Part shown: in pieces, positions 1 through 6,162 of the stretch
Layout of the letters: every line of letters begins with the position of its first letter
Position numbering within the stretch: position 1 is the stretch's first letter
Assembly: GCA_003661105.1 (NCBI GenBank)
Contig: QMVM01000068.1
Coordinates: forward strand, 1 to 9,183
Reading direction: 5' to 3'
DNA from: Methanosarcinales archaeon
GTDB lineage: Archaea > Halobacteriota > Methanosarcinia > Methanosarcinales > Methanogasteraceae
DNA length: 9,183 nt
Notes under the pieces: model-generated
What the model was told of the DNA's origin: nothing
Database searches by the model: none
Seen by the model: the letters and a program-made list of their open reading frames with translations, nothing else
Made by a program: the position numbers and the translations under genes

Positions 1-5
1 AAAAA

Positions 6-20
6 CCTAATTTTTTTAGG
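6..20. repeat. Short AT-rich dyad upstream of DUF3793 gene
   Basis: CCTAA at 6-10 and TTAGG at 16-20 form a 5-bp inverted repeat around a T-rich centre. A further CCTAA copy lies at 37-41, just after the TATA-like element. The dyad could be the terminator of a gene to the left, because T-tracts end archaeal transcripts, or an operator for the DUF3793 promoter. Nothing in the window decides between the two. Confidence 0.3.
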
Positions 21-28
21 GTAGATTA

Positions 29-37
29 CTTATATAC
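29..37 (+). promoter_or_regulatory. TATA-box candidate for the DUF3793 gene
   Basis: CTTATATAC matches the archaeal TATA consensus (TTTAWATA-like). Initiation about 25 nt downstream, near position 60, would leave a leader of about 30 nt that contains the AGGAGGT Shine-Dalgarno at 81-87. The placement is inferred from spacing only. Confidence 0.5.
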
Positions 38-90
38 CTAAACGATAAATCTGAACACATAAATCAGGATAACCCGATACAGGAGGTAAC

Positions 91-663
91 ATGGATCATC
101 TAGTTCACAGAATTGTAAGATGCACAGCAGCCACCATCGCAGGCAGGAAACCGGCAACGTTGATGAACCTCTCGAATGCCAATGGTGGACTTCTGGACGC
201 ATGGGACATTTGCAAGGCAGGCATCTTCGCAGGGTCTGAAATCGAGTATTATGAACTCAAACGTACAGAGAAAAATGCAATCGTCCTATTCTTCAGCCGC
301 AACCGGTTAAGCGAGGTCTTAAACAGGCGATCAGTGAGGAGATTCCTGCAGGGATGCGGATACGAGTCCGGTTCCATCGAATATGCACTGCGGATGCTTG
401 AGCACAGGTATGCCGCCAGCGGATGCCCTCCCGAGATCGGGATCTTTCTCGGCATTCCATTAAAGGACGTTATGGGGTTTATGGGGCTAAGTTCTCTTGA
501 AAATACAACATGTGGAATGTGGCGGGTGTATGGAAACCCCGCGGCATCCGAACGGAAGATGGACGAATACCGCAGTGCAAAAAGCGCAATATCCGGACGG
601 CTCTTCGCAGGGGAGGACCCAGCGAGCATCATCAGGGGTAGTGGAATCGGGAGTCTCGGATAA
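91..663 (+). CDS. DUF3793 family protein
   Basis: This 190-residue soluble protein resembles the DUF3793 family, whose biochemical role I do not know. The visible family-like blocks are an N-terminal segment starting at Cys11 (CTAATIAGRKPATLMNL), a central stretch with an R-x-x-x-x-L-x-x-x-GY pattern (residues 80-91), the block CPPEIGIFLGIPLKDVMGFMG (112-132) and CGMWRVYGN (141-149). The last two are the most characteristic. No signal peptide or membrane segment is evident. The ATG is preceded by AGGAGGT at 81-87, with an unusually short 3-nt gap, and by a TATA-like box at 29-37, so it is probably a single-gene transcript. It converges on the ECF operon, with its stop 36 nt from the ecfT stop. 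I have an unverified impression that DUF3793 genes in anaerobes often lie near metal- or flavodoxin-related genes. Family assignment is fairly secure, function is unknown. Confidence 0.8.
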   Translation: MDHLVHRIVRCTAATIAGRKPATLMNLSNANGGLLDAWDICKAGIFAGSEIEYYELKRTEKNAIVLFFSRNRLSEVLNRRSVRRFLQGCGYESGSIEYALRMLEHRYAASGCPPEIGIFLGIPLKDVMGFMGLSSLENTTCGMWRVYGNPAASERKMDEYRSAKSAISGRLFAGEDPASIIRGSGIGSLG

Positions 664-699
664 CCAGACTTGATCGACCGGACTTTCCCAAAGAGATAC

Positions 700-1398
700 C
701 TATAGAATCAGTGCCAGAACAATAACCGCTCCAAATCCTCCGAGCAGAAAGTAATCAGTCCCTGCCAGCGCACCGCCATAGTAATAGTACTCCCTGTCCC
801 GATGGTAGCATCTCGACTCCAGAGCGTCAGAGAGTTCGTCCGCTCTCCGAAATGATCTGCGCAGCAGCGGAACTATCAGCGCGACAAACCCCCGTAATCC
901 GGCAGGTTTACATCCTCTCGCCATCTGCGCTCTCGCAATCGTCTCTTTATCGCGCATCAGTCCGGGCATGAGTGCCATCGCCACGCCAACCATGAATGCC
1001 AGCTCCCTGCCAAAACCACCAAGCGGCTTCATAAGAGAGACGAGAGCGGTCTTTAGCTCCGATTGCGAGGTCGTGTGGAGCAGTACCGTGGTGAAGAGTA
1101 TCAGGAGAATGAACCTTGCGACCGGAATCGCGGCAGCAACAACACCGCCACCCTGCATCAGCAGATGCGTCAGGAATATCAGGGCAAAGAATACCGCCAT
1201 CGGTCGAAGCCCTTTTACGAGACTTGAGGCAGGGATGCCTGCGACGCGTATTAGCAAGACTGTGGCGACCGATAGCAGCCAAAGCCCCCGCGGATCTGCC
1301 AGATACACGAGAATGCCAGTTCCAGCGGTCAGCAGCAACTTCGTCCGCGGGTCAATCCTGTGGAGAAGCGAACTCCCTTTCCGGTATGTGGCAAACAT
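700..1398 (-). CDS. ecfT: ECF transporter transmembrane subunit EcfT (BioN/CbiQ-like)
   Basis: This is the membrane coupling subunit of an energy-coupling-factor vitamin importer, which transmits ATPase motion to the substrate-binding S component. At 232 residues it is near normal family size. The N-terminal HRIDPRTKLLL (13-23) leads into hydrophobic segments at about 20-53, 66-82, 92-108, 134-147 and 213-232. The cytoplasmic coupling region carries the first Ala-Arg-Gly motif (MARG, 159-162). The second motif reads ESRCY (194-198), where the usual Gly after Arg is Cys. It is the last gene of the operon, beginning 6 nt after the double-ATPase stop, so it is surely co-transcribed and perhaps translationally coupled. 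The stop is TAG at 700-702. Family call is firm. Biotin specificity is inferred from the BioY neighbour. Confidence 0.9.
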   Translation of the reverse strand: MFATYRKGSSLLHRIDPRTKLLLTAGTGILVYLADPRGLWLLSVATVLLIRVAGIPASSLVKGLRPMAVFFALIFLTHLLMQGGGVVAAAIPVARFILLILFTTVLLHTTSQSELKTALVSLMKPLGGFGRELAFMVGVAMALMPGLMRDKETIARAQMARGCKPAGLRGFVALIVPLLRRSFRRADELSDALESRCYHRDREYYYYGGALAGTDYFLLGGFGAVIVLALIL

Positions 1399-1404
1399 CG
1401 CTTC

Positions 1405-3039
1405 TCACATCCGGTCCCGGTACATTGCGTTCGTGCCCTCAAACACCAGGTTTCCAGCGGAAAGCTTCGCGATCCGGTCCGCGACCTCAAGAACCTCCCC
1501 GATCTGGTGGGATATGTAGATGACGGTCACGCCGCCGCCAGCCCCCCCGCCGCCGGTCATCCGCCTGATGGCATCCAAAACCAGTCTCCTCGATCTCTGA
1601 TCGAGTCCCGCGGTGGGCTCGTCGAGGATCACGTATTCCGGCTTCACTGCGATCGAGACTGCAAAAGCAGCGAGTCTCTGCTCCCCTGAACTGAGCTTAA
1701 ACGGCGACTTTTCGAGAATACCCCTGCCAAGACCGACCTCATCTATCGCAGAGAGAACACTTGCTTCTACCGCATCGTCAGGCAATCCCGCCTTCGAAGG
1801 TCCGAAAGCCACCGCCTCCCGGACGGTTCTCTCGAAGAAGAACTCTTCCGGATGCTGGAAGAGAATTCTCACATTCCCACCCGGTTTTGGGGATCTTCCA
1901 TCGATTGCGATACTGCCGGAAGTGGGCGTATCAAGTCCCGCGATGAGGCAGGCAAGCGTTGACTTCCCTGAACCGATCCCGCCGACGATGCCTGTGACCA
2001 TACCCCTTCCGATGGTGAGACTGACGTCCTTAAGCGCAGGAACCGCCCATTCCGTGTCAGGACTATATGTGTGGGTCAGGTGCCGTATCTCAATTCCATC
2101 ACCCTCCCGGGAAACCCCTGATACATGACCGGTTCTGTGATTTCCAAATTCTCCGCATCTCTTTCCTTTTTTTCGTTGTGGTCGAATTGATCCCATACAA
2201 GCGGTAAAATCTACCGGATTATATTTCCTATTGATATCATCTATGTCAGTCGCGGTGTTATGCATCCAGTTGACCACTGCACTTTTTTCCCCTTTTCCTT
2301 CGTTTGTTTCGTTTGCGCACTCCGCGGTAATGGTTCTGCCGTCGACGCTGGCGTTAGAATCTGACGGCATCGCGATTTCACTGGAAAAACCGACGGTGCC
2401 TGATATCCTGCCTTCCGAGATTGTAATAACCCTGTGGCAGTTGCCGAGATCCTTCGGGTTATGCGTGATCTGTATGATCGAAATGCCGCGCATGGTAAGC
2501 TCAGACATCCTCAGAAGCACGTTTCTCCGGTTGCTGGCATCCAGCATCGAGAGCGCCTCGTCAAAGACGATATATGCAGGCTCCATCGCCATGACCGCGG
2601 CGATGTTCACCAGTTGCTTCTGACCGCCGCTTAAAAGACTAACATTCCGGTCACGAAGTTCCGGTATTCCAAGCATCCCCAGATATTTCTCGATCCGGCG
2701 GTCGATCTCAGATGAGGGAACTCTGATATTCTCAAGCCCGAAGACGATGTCCTCTTCCACGGTCTCGCCGACCGCCTGCGCATCAGGGTTCTGGAATACG
2801 ATGCCCACAGACCGCCTGATCGCAAACAGGCTCTCGCGGTCGCTTGTGGGCGTCCCGTCCACTGTAACCTCCCCCTCCTGTGACAGCAGCAGACCGTTTA
2901 AGAGTTTTACAAGCGTCGTCTTCCCGGAGCCGTTGTCCCCTGTGATACCCAGATACTCGCCTCTTCCGATACAGAGGCTTACATCCCTTAAAACCGGTCT
3001 TTCCGGGTACGAGAAGCTTATGCCTGCAAGTTCAATCAC
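1405..3039 (-). CDS. Fused tandem ABC ATPase of ECF transporter (EcfA-EcfA', BioM-like)
   Basis: The protein carries two complete ATP-binding-cassette domains, replacing the separate EcfA1 and EcfA2 subunits that power vitamin uptake. From a GTG start at 3039 it has 544 residues. Domain 1: Walker A GDNGSGKT (34-41), Q-loop Gln83, signature LSGGQ (136-140), Walker B ending FDE (159-161), switch His193. Domain 2: GGIGSGKST (353-361), Gln395, signature LSSGEQ (449-454), ILDE (471-474), D-loop AGLD, His511. Both halves keep the catalytic Glu. A poorly conserved linker of about 90 residues (roughly 222-314) joins them, and a glycine run (496-503) precedes the last strand. I chose the GTG because it overlaps the bioY stop (GTGA) and begins with the usual ABC strand VIELAGISFSY. 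The open frame continues upstream to 3408, but that sequence is only bioY in another frame. Confidence 0.9.
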   Translation of the reverse strand: MIELAGISFSYPERPVLRDVSLCIGRGEYLGITGDNGSGKTTLVKLLNGLLLSQEGEVTVDGTPTSDRESLFAIRRSVGIVFQNPDAQAVGETVEEDIVFGLENIRVPSSEIDRRIEKYLGMLGIPELRDRNVSLLSGGQKQLVNIAAVMAMEPAYIVFDEALSMLDASNRRNVLLRMSELTMRGISIIQITHNPKDLGNCHRVITISEGRISGTVGFSSEIAMPSDSNASVDGRTITAECANETNEGKGEKSAVVNWMHNTATDIDDINRKYNPVDFTACMGSIRPQRKKGKRCGEFGNHRTGHVSGVSREGDGIEIRHLTHTYSPDTEWAVPALKDVSLTIGRGMVTGIVGGIGSGKSTLACLIAGLDTPTSGSIAIDGRSPKPGGNVRILFQHPEEFFFERTVREAVAFGPSKAGLPDDAVEASVLSAIDEVGLGRGILEKSPFKLSSGEQRLAAFAVSIAVKPEYVILDEPTAGLDQRSRRLVLDAIRRMTGGGGAGGGVTVIYISHQIGEVLEVADRIAKLSAGNLVFEGTNAMYRDRM

Positions 3040-3569
3040 CGGATCACCAGACCTGCCAGTCTTGATACAATCAACGCGGCAACCAGTTTGATAGAATCCC
3101 CGATCAGGAAAGGCAGAACGCCGAGCACAACCGATTGTGGGATAGATAAACCTGTGACAACGGATAATTGGAAGGTTCCCAGGAGGTAGATCACTGCAAT
3201 GCCTGCGATCATAGCGCAGACATCGGCAAGCGTGCTTCTGCCAAACGTTTCGGTGACCAATCCTGTGACGAATGCAGCAGGGATAAATCCGATGAGGTAT
3301 CCACCTGTCGGTCCAAGAATGGCACCGATTCCAGACAAACCACCTGAAAATACCGGAAACCCGATGATCCCGAGCATTACATACACAATCATGCTCATCC
3401 CTGCCCACTTGCTTCCAAGCAGCAGCCCCGCAAGCAGCACAAAGAAGACCTGGAGCGTGATTGGCACAGGGCTTGCCGGGATCGGAACTCTCATGAACGC
3501 GCCGATCGCGGTCATTGCTGCAAACATGGATGCATAGATCATCGGTCTTACGCTGGTCTGCTCATGCAT
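3036..3569 (-). CDS. bioY: BioY, biotin-binding S component of ECF transporter
   Basis: BioY is the membrane substrate-capture subunit for biotin. It works with the EcfT and ATPase genes that follow it. The 177-residue product from ATG 3569 fits the family length and is mostly hydrophobic, with about six membrane segments. Family motifs seen are PVPITLQVFFVLLAG (34-48), the loop FPVFSGGLSGIGAILGPTGGYLIGF split over 71-95, and PFLIGDSIK (153-161) with Asp158 and Lys161 near the C-terminus. The frame stays open upstream to an ATG at 3752, but those 61 extra residues are polar, unlike BioY, and would run through the predicted operator and promoter. The gene starts the operon, and its stop overlaps the next GTG by 4 nt. 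No strong Shine-Dalgarno is present. A BirA-like operator lies 14 nt upstream, which supports biotin as substrate and regulator. Confidence 0.93.
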   Translation of the reverse strand: MHEQTSVRPMIYASMFAAMTAIGAFMRVPIPASPVPITLQVFFVLLAGLLLGSKWAGMSMIVYVMLGIIGFPVFSGGLSGIGAILGPTGGYLIGFIPAAFVTGLVTETFGRSTLADVCAMIAGIAVIYLLGTFQLSVVTGLSIPQSVVLGVLPFLIGDSIKLVAALIVSRLAGLVIR

Positions 3570-3582
3570 GGTATCGATCCGG

Positions 3583-3614
3583 TTGTTAACCTGTTTTGTG
3601 ATGGAGGTTGACAG
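3583..3614 (-). promoter_or_regulatory. BirA-like biotin operator in front of bioY
   Basis: The plus strand reads TTGTTAACC, then 14 nt, then GGTTGACAG. The BirA consensus described across bacteria and archaea is TTGTAAACC-N14/15-GGTTTACAA. Fifteen of 18 half-site positions match, and the spacer length is right. The site lies immediately upstream of bioY and just downstream of a TATA-like element (3617-3624). Biotinyl-BirA bound here would cover the transcription start and repress the importer when biotin is plentiful. The match is seen directly, the regulation is inferred. Confidence 0.65.
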
Positions 3615-3616
3615 TG

Positions 3617-3624
3617 GTATTAAG
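3617..3624 (-). promoter_or_regulatory. Weak TATA-box candidate for the bioY operon
   Basis: The minus strand reads CTTAATAC, a weak TATA-like element about 48 nt before the bioY ATG. Initiation would fall near 3593, inside the BirA-like operator, which is a sensible repression geometry. The sequence match alone is modest. Confidence 0.35.
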
Positions 3625-3638
3625 GTTTGCGGATCATC

Positions 3639-3668
3639 GCGCCGATCGCGGCTTGTGGCGATCGGTGC
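3639..3668. repeat. 11-bp hairpin-forming inverted repeat in divergent intergenic region
   Basis: CCGATCGC at 3642-3649 pairs perfectly with GCGATCGG at 3658-3665. One wobble and two further GC pairs extend the stem to 11 bp around an 8-nt loop. It lies between the bioY and aIF1 promoters and could be a protein-binding dyad or an RNA hairpin. No T-tract follows, so it is not a normal terminator. The core CGCGCCGATCGCGG also occurs inside bioY at 3498-3511, so part of it may simply reflect local GATC-rich composition. Confidence 0.4.
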
Positions 3669-3723
3669 AATCTCTGTCAATGGCTGCGTCGCTACGGTGA
3701 ATTCAACTTTTTGTGCAAGGAGC

Positions 3724-3741
3724 CCCATCCGAAAGGGTGGG
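3724..3741. repeat. Small hairpin with GAAA tetraloop
   Basis: CCCATCC (3724-3730), GAAA and GGGTGGG (3735-3741) form a 7-bp stem with one wobble and a GNRA-type tetraloop if transcribed from the plus strand. It lies upstream of the likely aIF1 promoter, so it is not obviously in that transcript. Its role is unknown. Confidence 0.3.
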
Positions 3742-3761
3742 AGGACTTGCATGCAGTCACA

Positions 3762-3811
3762 CTATAAAAGTTCATTGCTGGCTCTGACCGGCACACCACC
3801 ATGTTTTAATA
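3762..3811 (+). promoter_or_regulatory. Two TATA-box candidates for the aIF1-nifS-iscU genes
   Basis: CTATAAAAG at 3762-3770 and TTTTAATA at 3804-3811 both resemble archaeal TATA elements. They would give starts near 3792 and 3834, with leaders of about 86 or 44 nt. Either leader contains the GGAGGT at 3860-3865. I cannot choose between them from sequence alone. Confidence 0.45.
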
Positions 3812-3877
3812 GCATTATGCCAAAGTTGATTTTAACATCCGCTTAGTAACATACCACTCGGAGGTAACAACAAGACA

Positions 3878-4186
3878 ATGAGCTCAGAAATGTGCATCGT
3901 ATGCGGACTCCCTAAGGAACTCTGCATCTGCGAAGAAGTGGCGAAGGAACAGCAATGGATCACGGTCAAGGTAAGGCGACGAAGATATGGAAAAGAGGTC
4001 ACGGTCATCGACGGGATCGATTCACATGAGATCGATCTGCATGAACTCTCGACCTACCTGAAATCCAGGTTTGCATGCGGCGGGACTGTGAAAAACGAGA
4101 CCATAGAGCTGCAGGGCAATCACAAAGACCGTATAAAGGATATATTGATAGATAGAGGTTTTTCATCCAGTCAGATTAAAACATAA
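3878..4186 (+). CDS. Archaeal translation initiation factor aIF1 (SUI1)
   Basis: aIF1 binds the small ribosomal subunit near the P site and enforces correct start-codon selection. The 102-residue protein has the archaeal N-terminal Cys motif CIVCGLPKELCIC (Cys6, Cys9, Cys16, Cys18), followed by the basic SUI1 strand ITVKVRRRRYGKEVTVIDGID (split over 32-52). The C-terminal half has the usual GGTVKN...IELQGNH...I..IL...GF pattern (68-95). Length is normal for the archaeal family. The ATG is preceded by GGAGGT at 3860-3865, 12 nt away. It is the first gene of a three-gene plus-strand run and is followed after 19 nt by nifS. Such a neighbour for Fe-S genes is not an obvious functional link and may only reflect shared transcription. 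Identification is secure. Confidence 0.96.
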   Translation: MSSEMCIVCGLPKELCICEEVAKEQQWITVKVRRRRYGKEVTVIDGIDSHEIDLHELSTYLKSRFACGGTVKNETIELQGNHKDRIKDILIDRGFSSSQIKT

Positions 4187-4205
4187 CCTAACATAACATC
4201 CCAAC

Positions 4206-5348
4206 ATGAAGCGAATCTATCTGGATCACGCTGCCACCACCGCGGTGGATCGCGAGGTCGTGCAGGCGATGCTGCCCTATTTTACAGAGACGTATGGCAA
4301 CGCGTCAAGTCTGCATTCATTTGGCCGGGATGCCAAAAACGCGCTCGATGCCGGAAGGCAGACAGTTGCGGACGCACTGGGCGCACAGGCGAACGAGATC
4401 ATTTTCACATCGGGCGGCACCGAATCCGATAATCTTGCACTGACAGGAGTCGGGAAGGGGCACATCATCACCAGTTCAATCGAGCATCCCGCGATACTAA
4501 ACACATGCAAGTATCTAACGGGTCTTGGTTGCGAGGTTACGTACGTACCAGTCGATTCAGAGGGCATGGTCGATCCGGGCGACGTTGAGTCCGCAATCAT
4601 CGGCGACACAACACTGATCTCGGTGATGCATGCAAACAACGAGATCGGAACGATCCAGCCAATTAGTGAGATTGGCGCCATTGCAAAGGATCATGGAATT
4701 CTATTCCATACCGATGCAGTTCAGTCGTTTGGTAAAACAGAGATCGATGTACGGAATATGAATATCGACCTCTTGTCAGTCTCCTCGCACAAGATATACG
4801 GGCCGAAAGGGGTTGGCGCCCTCTACATCAGGAAAGGCGTCAAGATCAAACCTCTGATGCACGGAGGCGGACACGAGATGGGTATGCGCGCAAGTACCGA
4901 GAACATCCCGGGGATTGTTGGCTTTGCAAAGGCGGCATCGCTTGCCGTCGAGCGGTTCGAATCCGATACCAGGCATCTGACAGGGCTTAAGGATATGCTG
5001 ATTGCGGGCGTGATGGATTCCATCGATGACGTAACCTTAAACGGCAATCCGACAGAAAGGCTACCTAACAATGCGAATCTCCGGTTTGCGTTTGTGGAGG
5101 GCGAATCGCTCCTGATGCATCTCGATATGAAAGGGATTGCAGTATCCACCGGATCTGCATGTTCTTCGGCATCACTTGACCCGTCTCATGTACTGCTTGC
5201 GATCGGGATCGCGCCTGAGGATATTCATGGATCGATCCGGTTCACGCTTGGCAGGGGGAACACTGAAAGCGAGATTAAGTATGTTCTCGAAGTACTGCCA
5301 GAGATCGTCGGCAAACTGCGTGCCATGTCACCGCTTGCGGGGAGGTGA
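4206..5348 (+). CDS. nifS: Cysteine desulfurase NifS/IscS
   Basis: This PLP enzyme converts cysteine to alanine and holds the released sulfur as a persulfide for IscU. The 380-residue protein starts with the typical MKRIYLDHAATT. Active-site features seen: GGTESDNLAL (70-79), the PLP-stacking His94 in SIEHP, HTDAVQ with Asp170 and Gln173, and the Schiff-base Lys196 in SSHK. The mobile loop carries catalytic Cys319 in STGSACSSASLDPSHVL. A short loop around Cys319 and length under 400 fit class I NifS/IscS. The Archaeoglobus fulgidus IscS is reported to lack the PLP lysine, but here it is present. No Shine-Dalgarno is visible in the 19-nt gap after aIF1, and the start is set by the family N-terminus. 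The gene ends 6 nt before iscU, and its TGA lies inside the iscU Shine-Dalgarno, so the two are probably translationally coupled. Confidence 0.96.
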   Translation: MKRIYLDHAATTAVDREVVQAMLPYFTETYGNASSLHSFGRDAKNALDAGRQTVADALGAQANEIIFTSGGTESDNLALTGVGKGHIITSSIEHPAILNTCKYLTGLGCEVTYVPVDSEGMVDPGDVESAIIGDTTLISVMHANNEIGTIQPISEIGAIAKDHGILFHTDAVQSFGKTEIDVRNMNIDLLSVSSHKIYGPKGVGALYIRKGVKIKPLMHGGGHEMGMRASTENIPGIVGFAKAASLAVERFESDTRHLTGLKDMLIAGVMDSIDDVTLNGNPTERLPNNANLRFAFVEGESLLMHLDMKGIAVSTGSACSSASLDPSHVLLAIGIAPEDIHGSIRFTLGRGNTESEIKYVLEVLPEIVGKLRAMSPLAGR

Positions 5349-5354
5349 CCTGAA

Positions 5355-5720
5355 ATGGACTACAGCGAGAAGGTGATGGATCATTTCGCAAATCCACGGA
5401 ATATCGGCGAGATCTCCGATGCCGACGGGGTCGGAACTGTTGGCAATCCGACCTGCGGAGACATGACAACGGTTTACATCAGGGTCACTGATGGCAGGAT
5501 TGCTGACATTAAGTTCAAGACCTTCGGATGCGCCGCAGCGATTGCAACAGCGAGCATGACGACCGAACTTGCGCTTGGAATGACACTTGACGATGCGCTT
5601 GCCATGAGCCGGAACGATGTTGCCGATGCGCTCGACGGGCTTCCTGCTGTGAAGATGCACTGCTCAAATCTTGCTGCCGATGCGCTTCATGCTGCGATTG
5701 AGGAGTATCTGGCGAAGTAA
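5355..5720 (+). CDS. iscU: Fe-S cluster assembly scaffold IscU (NifU N-terminal domain)
   Basis: IscU receives sulfur from the desulfurase encoded just upstream and builds [2Fe-2S] clusters for delivery to client proteins. The 121-residue single-domain protein has the three ligand cysteines: Cys34 in GNPTCGD (with Asp36, which tunes cluster release in the family), Cys59 in FKTFGCAAAIATAS, and Cys103 in KMHCSNLAADAL. The last differs from the common bacterial LPPVKLHCS but is readily alignable. The motif LPPVK is LPAVK here (96-100), the place where HscA binds in bacteria. No hscA or hscB is seen. A strong Shine-Dalgarno (GGAGGTGA, 5341-5348) that includes the nifS stop precedes the ATG by 6 nt. 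A T-tract at 5802-5808 probably ends the transcript. Confidence 0.95.
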   Translation: MDYSEKVMDHFANPRNIGEISDADGVGTVGNPTCGDMTTVYIRVTDGRIADIKFKTFGCAAAIATASMTTELALGMTLDDALAMSRNDVADALDGLPAVKMHCSNLAADALHAAIEEYLAK

Positions 5721-5801
5721 AACCGGGCGCTGAGATGCGGGTGTGGTTTGAGAAAAGATTGAGTTCTTATACTTCGCGCCAGAAATTATCTTATCATACT
5801 C

Positions 5802-5808
5802 TTTTTTT
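5802..5808 (+). terminator. T-tract terminator after iscU
   Basis: A run of seven T lies 81 nt after the iscU stop, inside the T-rich stretch ACTCTTTTTTTG. Archaeal RNA polymerase often stops at such tracts without a strong hairpin. On the other strand this run is the A7 at the frameshift of the DUF3368-like remnant. Confidence 0.45.
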
Positions 5809-5893
5809 GCTGAGCCTGAAGCCAGCAGACACGAGGTCATCGATCGACCGCTTTAAATCGAGTTTTCCATCATCTGCTGCCAGTAAATTGGAA

Positions 5894-5942
5894 AGGGTCA
5901 ATACATAGGGTACTCTCATTTGCGGATTTAGGGTCAATACAT
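5894..5942. repeat. 13-bp direct repeat with 36-bp period
   Basis: AGGGTCAATACAT occurs at 5894-5906 and again at 5930-5942. The 36-bp period is a multiple of three, so a local insertion or duplication would leave the minus-strand reading frame intact. The unit appears twice only, which is too few to call a CRISPR or tandem array. Confidence 0.6.
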
Positions 5943-5953
5943 CGTACACCATT

Positions 5954-6067
5954 TTAAGTTTTCCAGATATCGTTCCTGCGAGGTTCGACCCCCTCATTCA
6001 GCTCATAATCAAATTCTTTTATCAATACGGCAACATCCTGATCCTTTGCTCGATAATAGACTTCCAT
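5954..6067 (-). CDS. Short unassigned ORF in gene debris
   Basis: This minus-strand ORF of 37 codons starts at ATG 6067 (MEVYYRAKDQDVAVLIKEF...) and stops at TAA 5954. It has a plausible GGGGAG ribosome site about 15 nt upstream. Its start overlaps, in another frame, a stretch with a coding look (WSRMGFRSIQTNSGMGGYVGE, split by reading, within 6009-6180). A two-gene antitoxin/toxin-like overlap, or one gene broken by frameshifts, would both fit. The upstream part is cut off near the transposase gene at about 6180. I do not recognise either piece. Confidence 0.2.
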   Translation of the reverse strand: MEVYYRAKDQDVAVLIKEFDYELNEGVEPRRNDIWKT

Positions 6068-6154
6068 TTTCGTATGTTTTTAGCTCCCCTACATAACCAC
6101 CCATCCCACTGTTCGTCTGGATCGATCTAAAACCCATTCTCGACCACAAAACTT

Positions 6155-6162
6155 CTATATTA
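6155..6162 (+). promoter_or_regulatory. TATA-box candidate before the transposase gene
   Basis: CTATATTA lies about 28-35 nt upstream of position 6190, the place where the transposase N-terminus should begin. Transcription would then start almost at that codon, giving a leaderless mRNA. Weak, based on spacing only. Confidence 0.25.

Larger units (their letters stand above)
5763..5997 (-). pseudogene. Decayed C-terminal part of a PIN/DUF3368-like (VapC-type) gene
   Basis: The open frame 5997-5794 ends in a stretch around SIDDLVSAGFRLSKK that resembles the C-terminal helical part of DUF3368 proteins, which are PIN-type toxin-like nucleases (typical pattern: GKL..LK..ID.L...GFR.S...Y..I). After SKK the frame ends as RV and stop. 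Dropping one base from the A7 run on this strand (5802-5808 in plus coordinates) restores EYDKIISGAKYKN, the expected continuation, so a one-base frameshift is likely. The N-terminal PIN domain with its catalytic acids is not found, so no nuclease can be made. A 13-bp direct repeat lies inside. The family call rests on pattern memory and is moderate. Confidence 0.4.

Noticed and set aside
968..1519. Plus-strand 183-residue ORF opposite ecfT and the ATPase gene
   Set aside because: It is antisense to two well-supported genes, has biased composition and no family features. It is a GC-driven shadow.
3040..3408. Upstream extension of the double-ATPase frame to an ATG at 3408
   Set aside because: The extra 123 residues are bioY read in the wrong frame, rich in Cys, Arg, His and Trp. 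The GTG at 3039 overlapping the bioY stop gives a normal ABC N-terminus.
3570..3752. 61-residue N-terminal extension of BioY
   Set aside because: It is polar, unlike the family, and runs through the BirA-like operator, the TATA candidate and the hairpin. BioY proteins normally start close to the MHEQTSVRPM segment.
4277..4681. Minus-strand 134-residue ORF opposite nifS
   Set aside because: A shadow of the conserved PLP-enzyme sequence.
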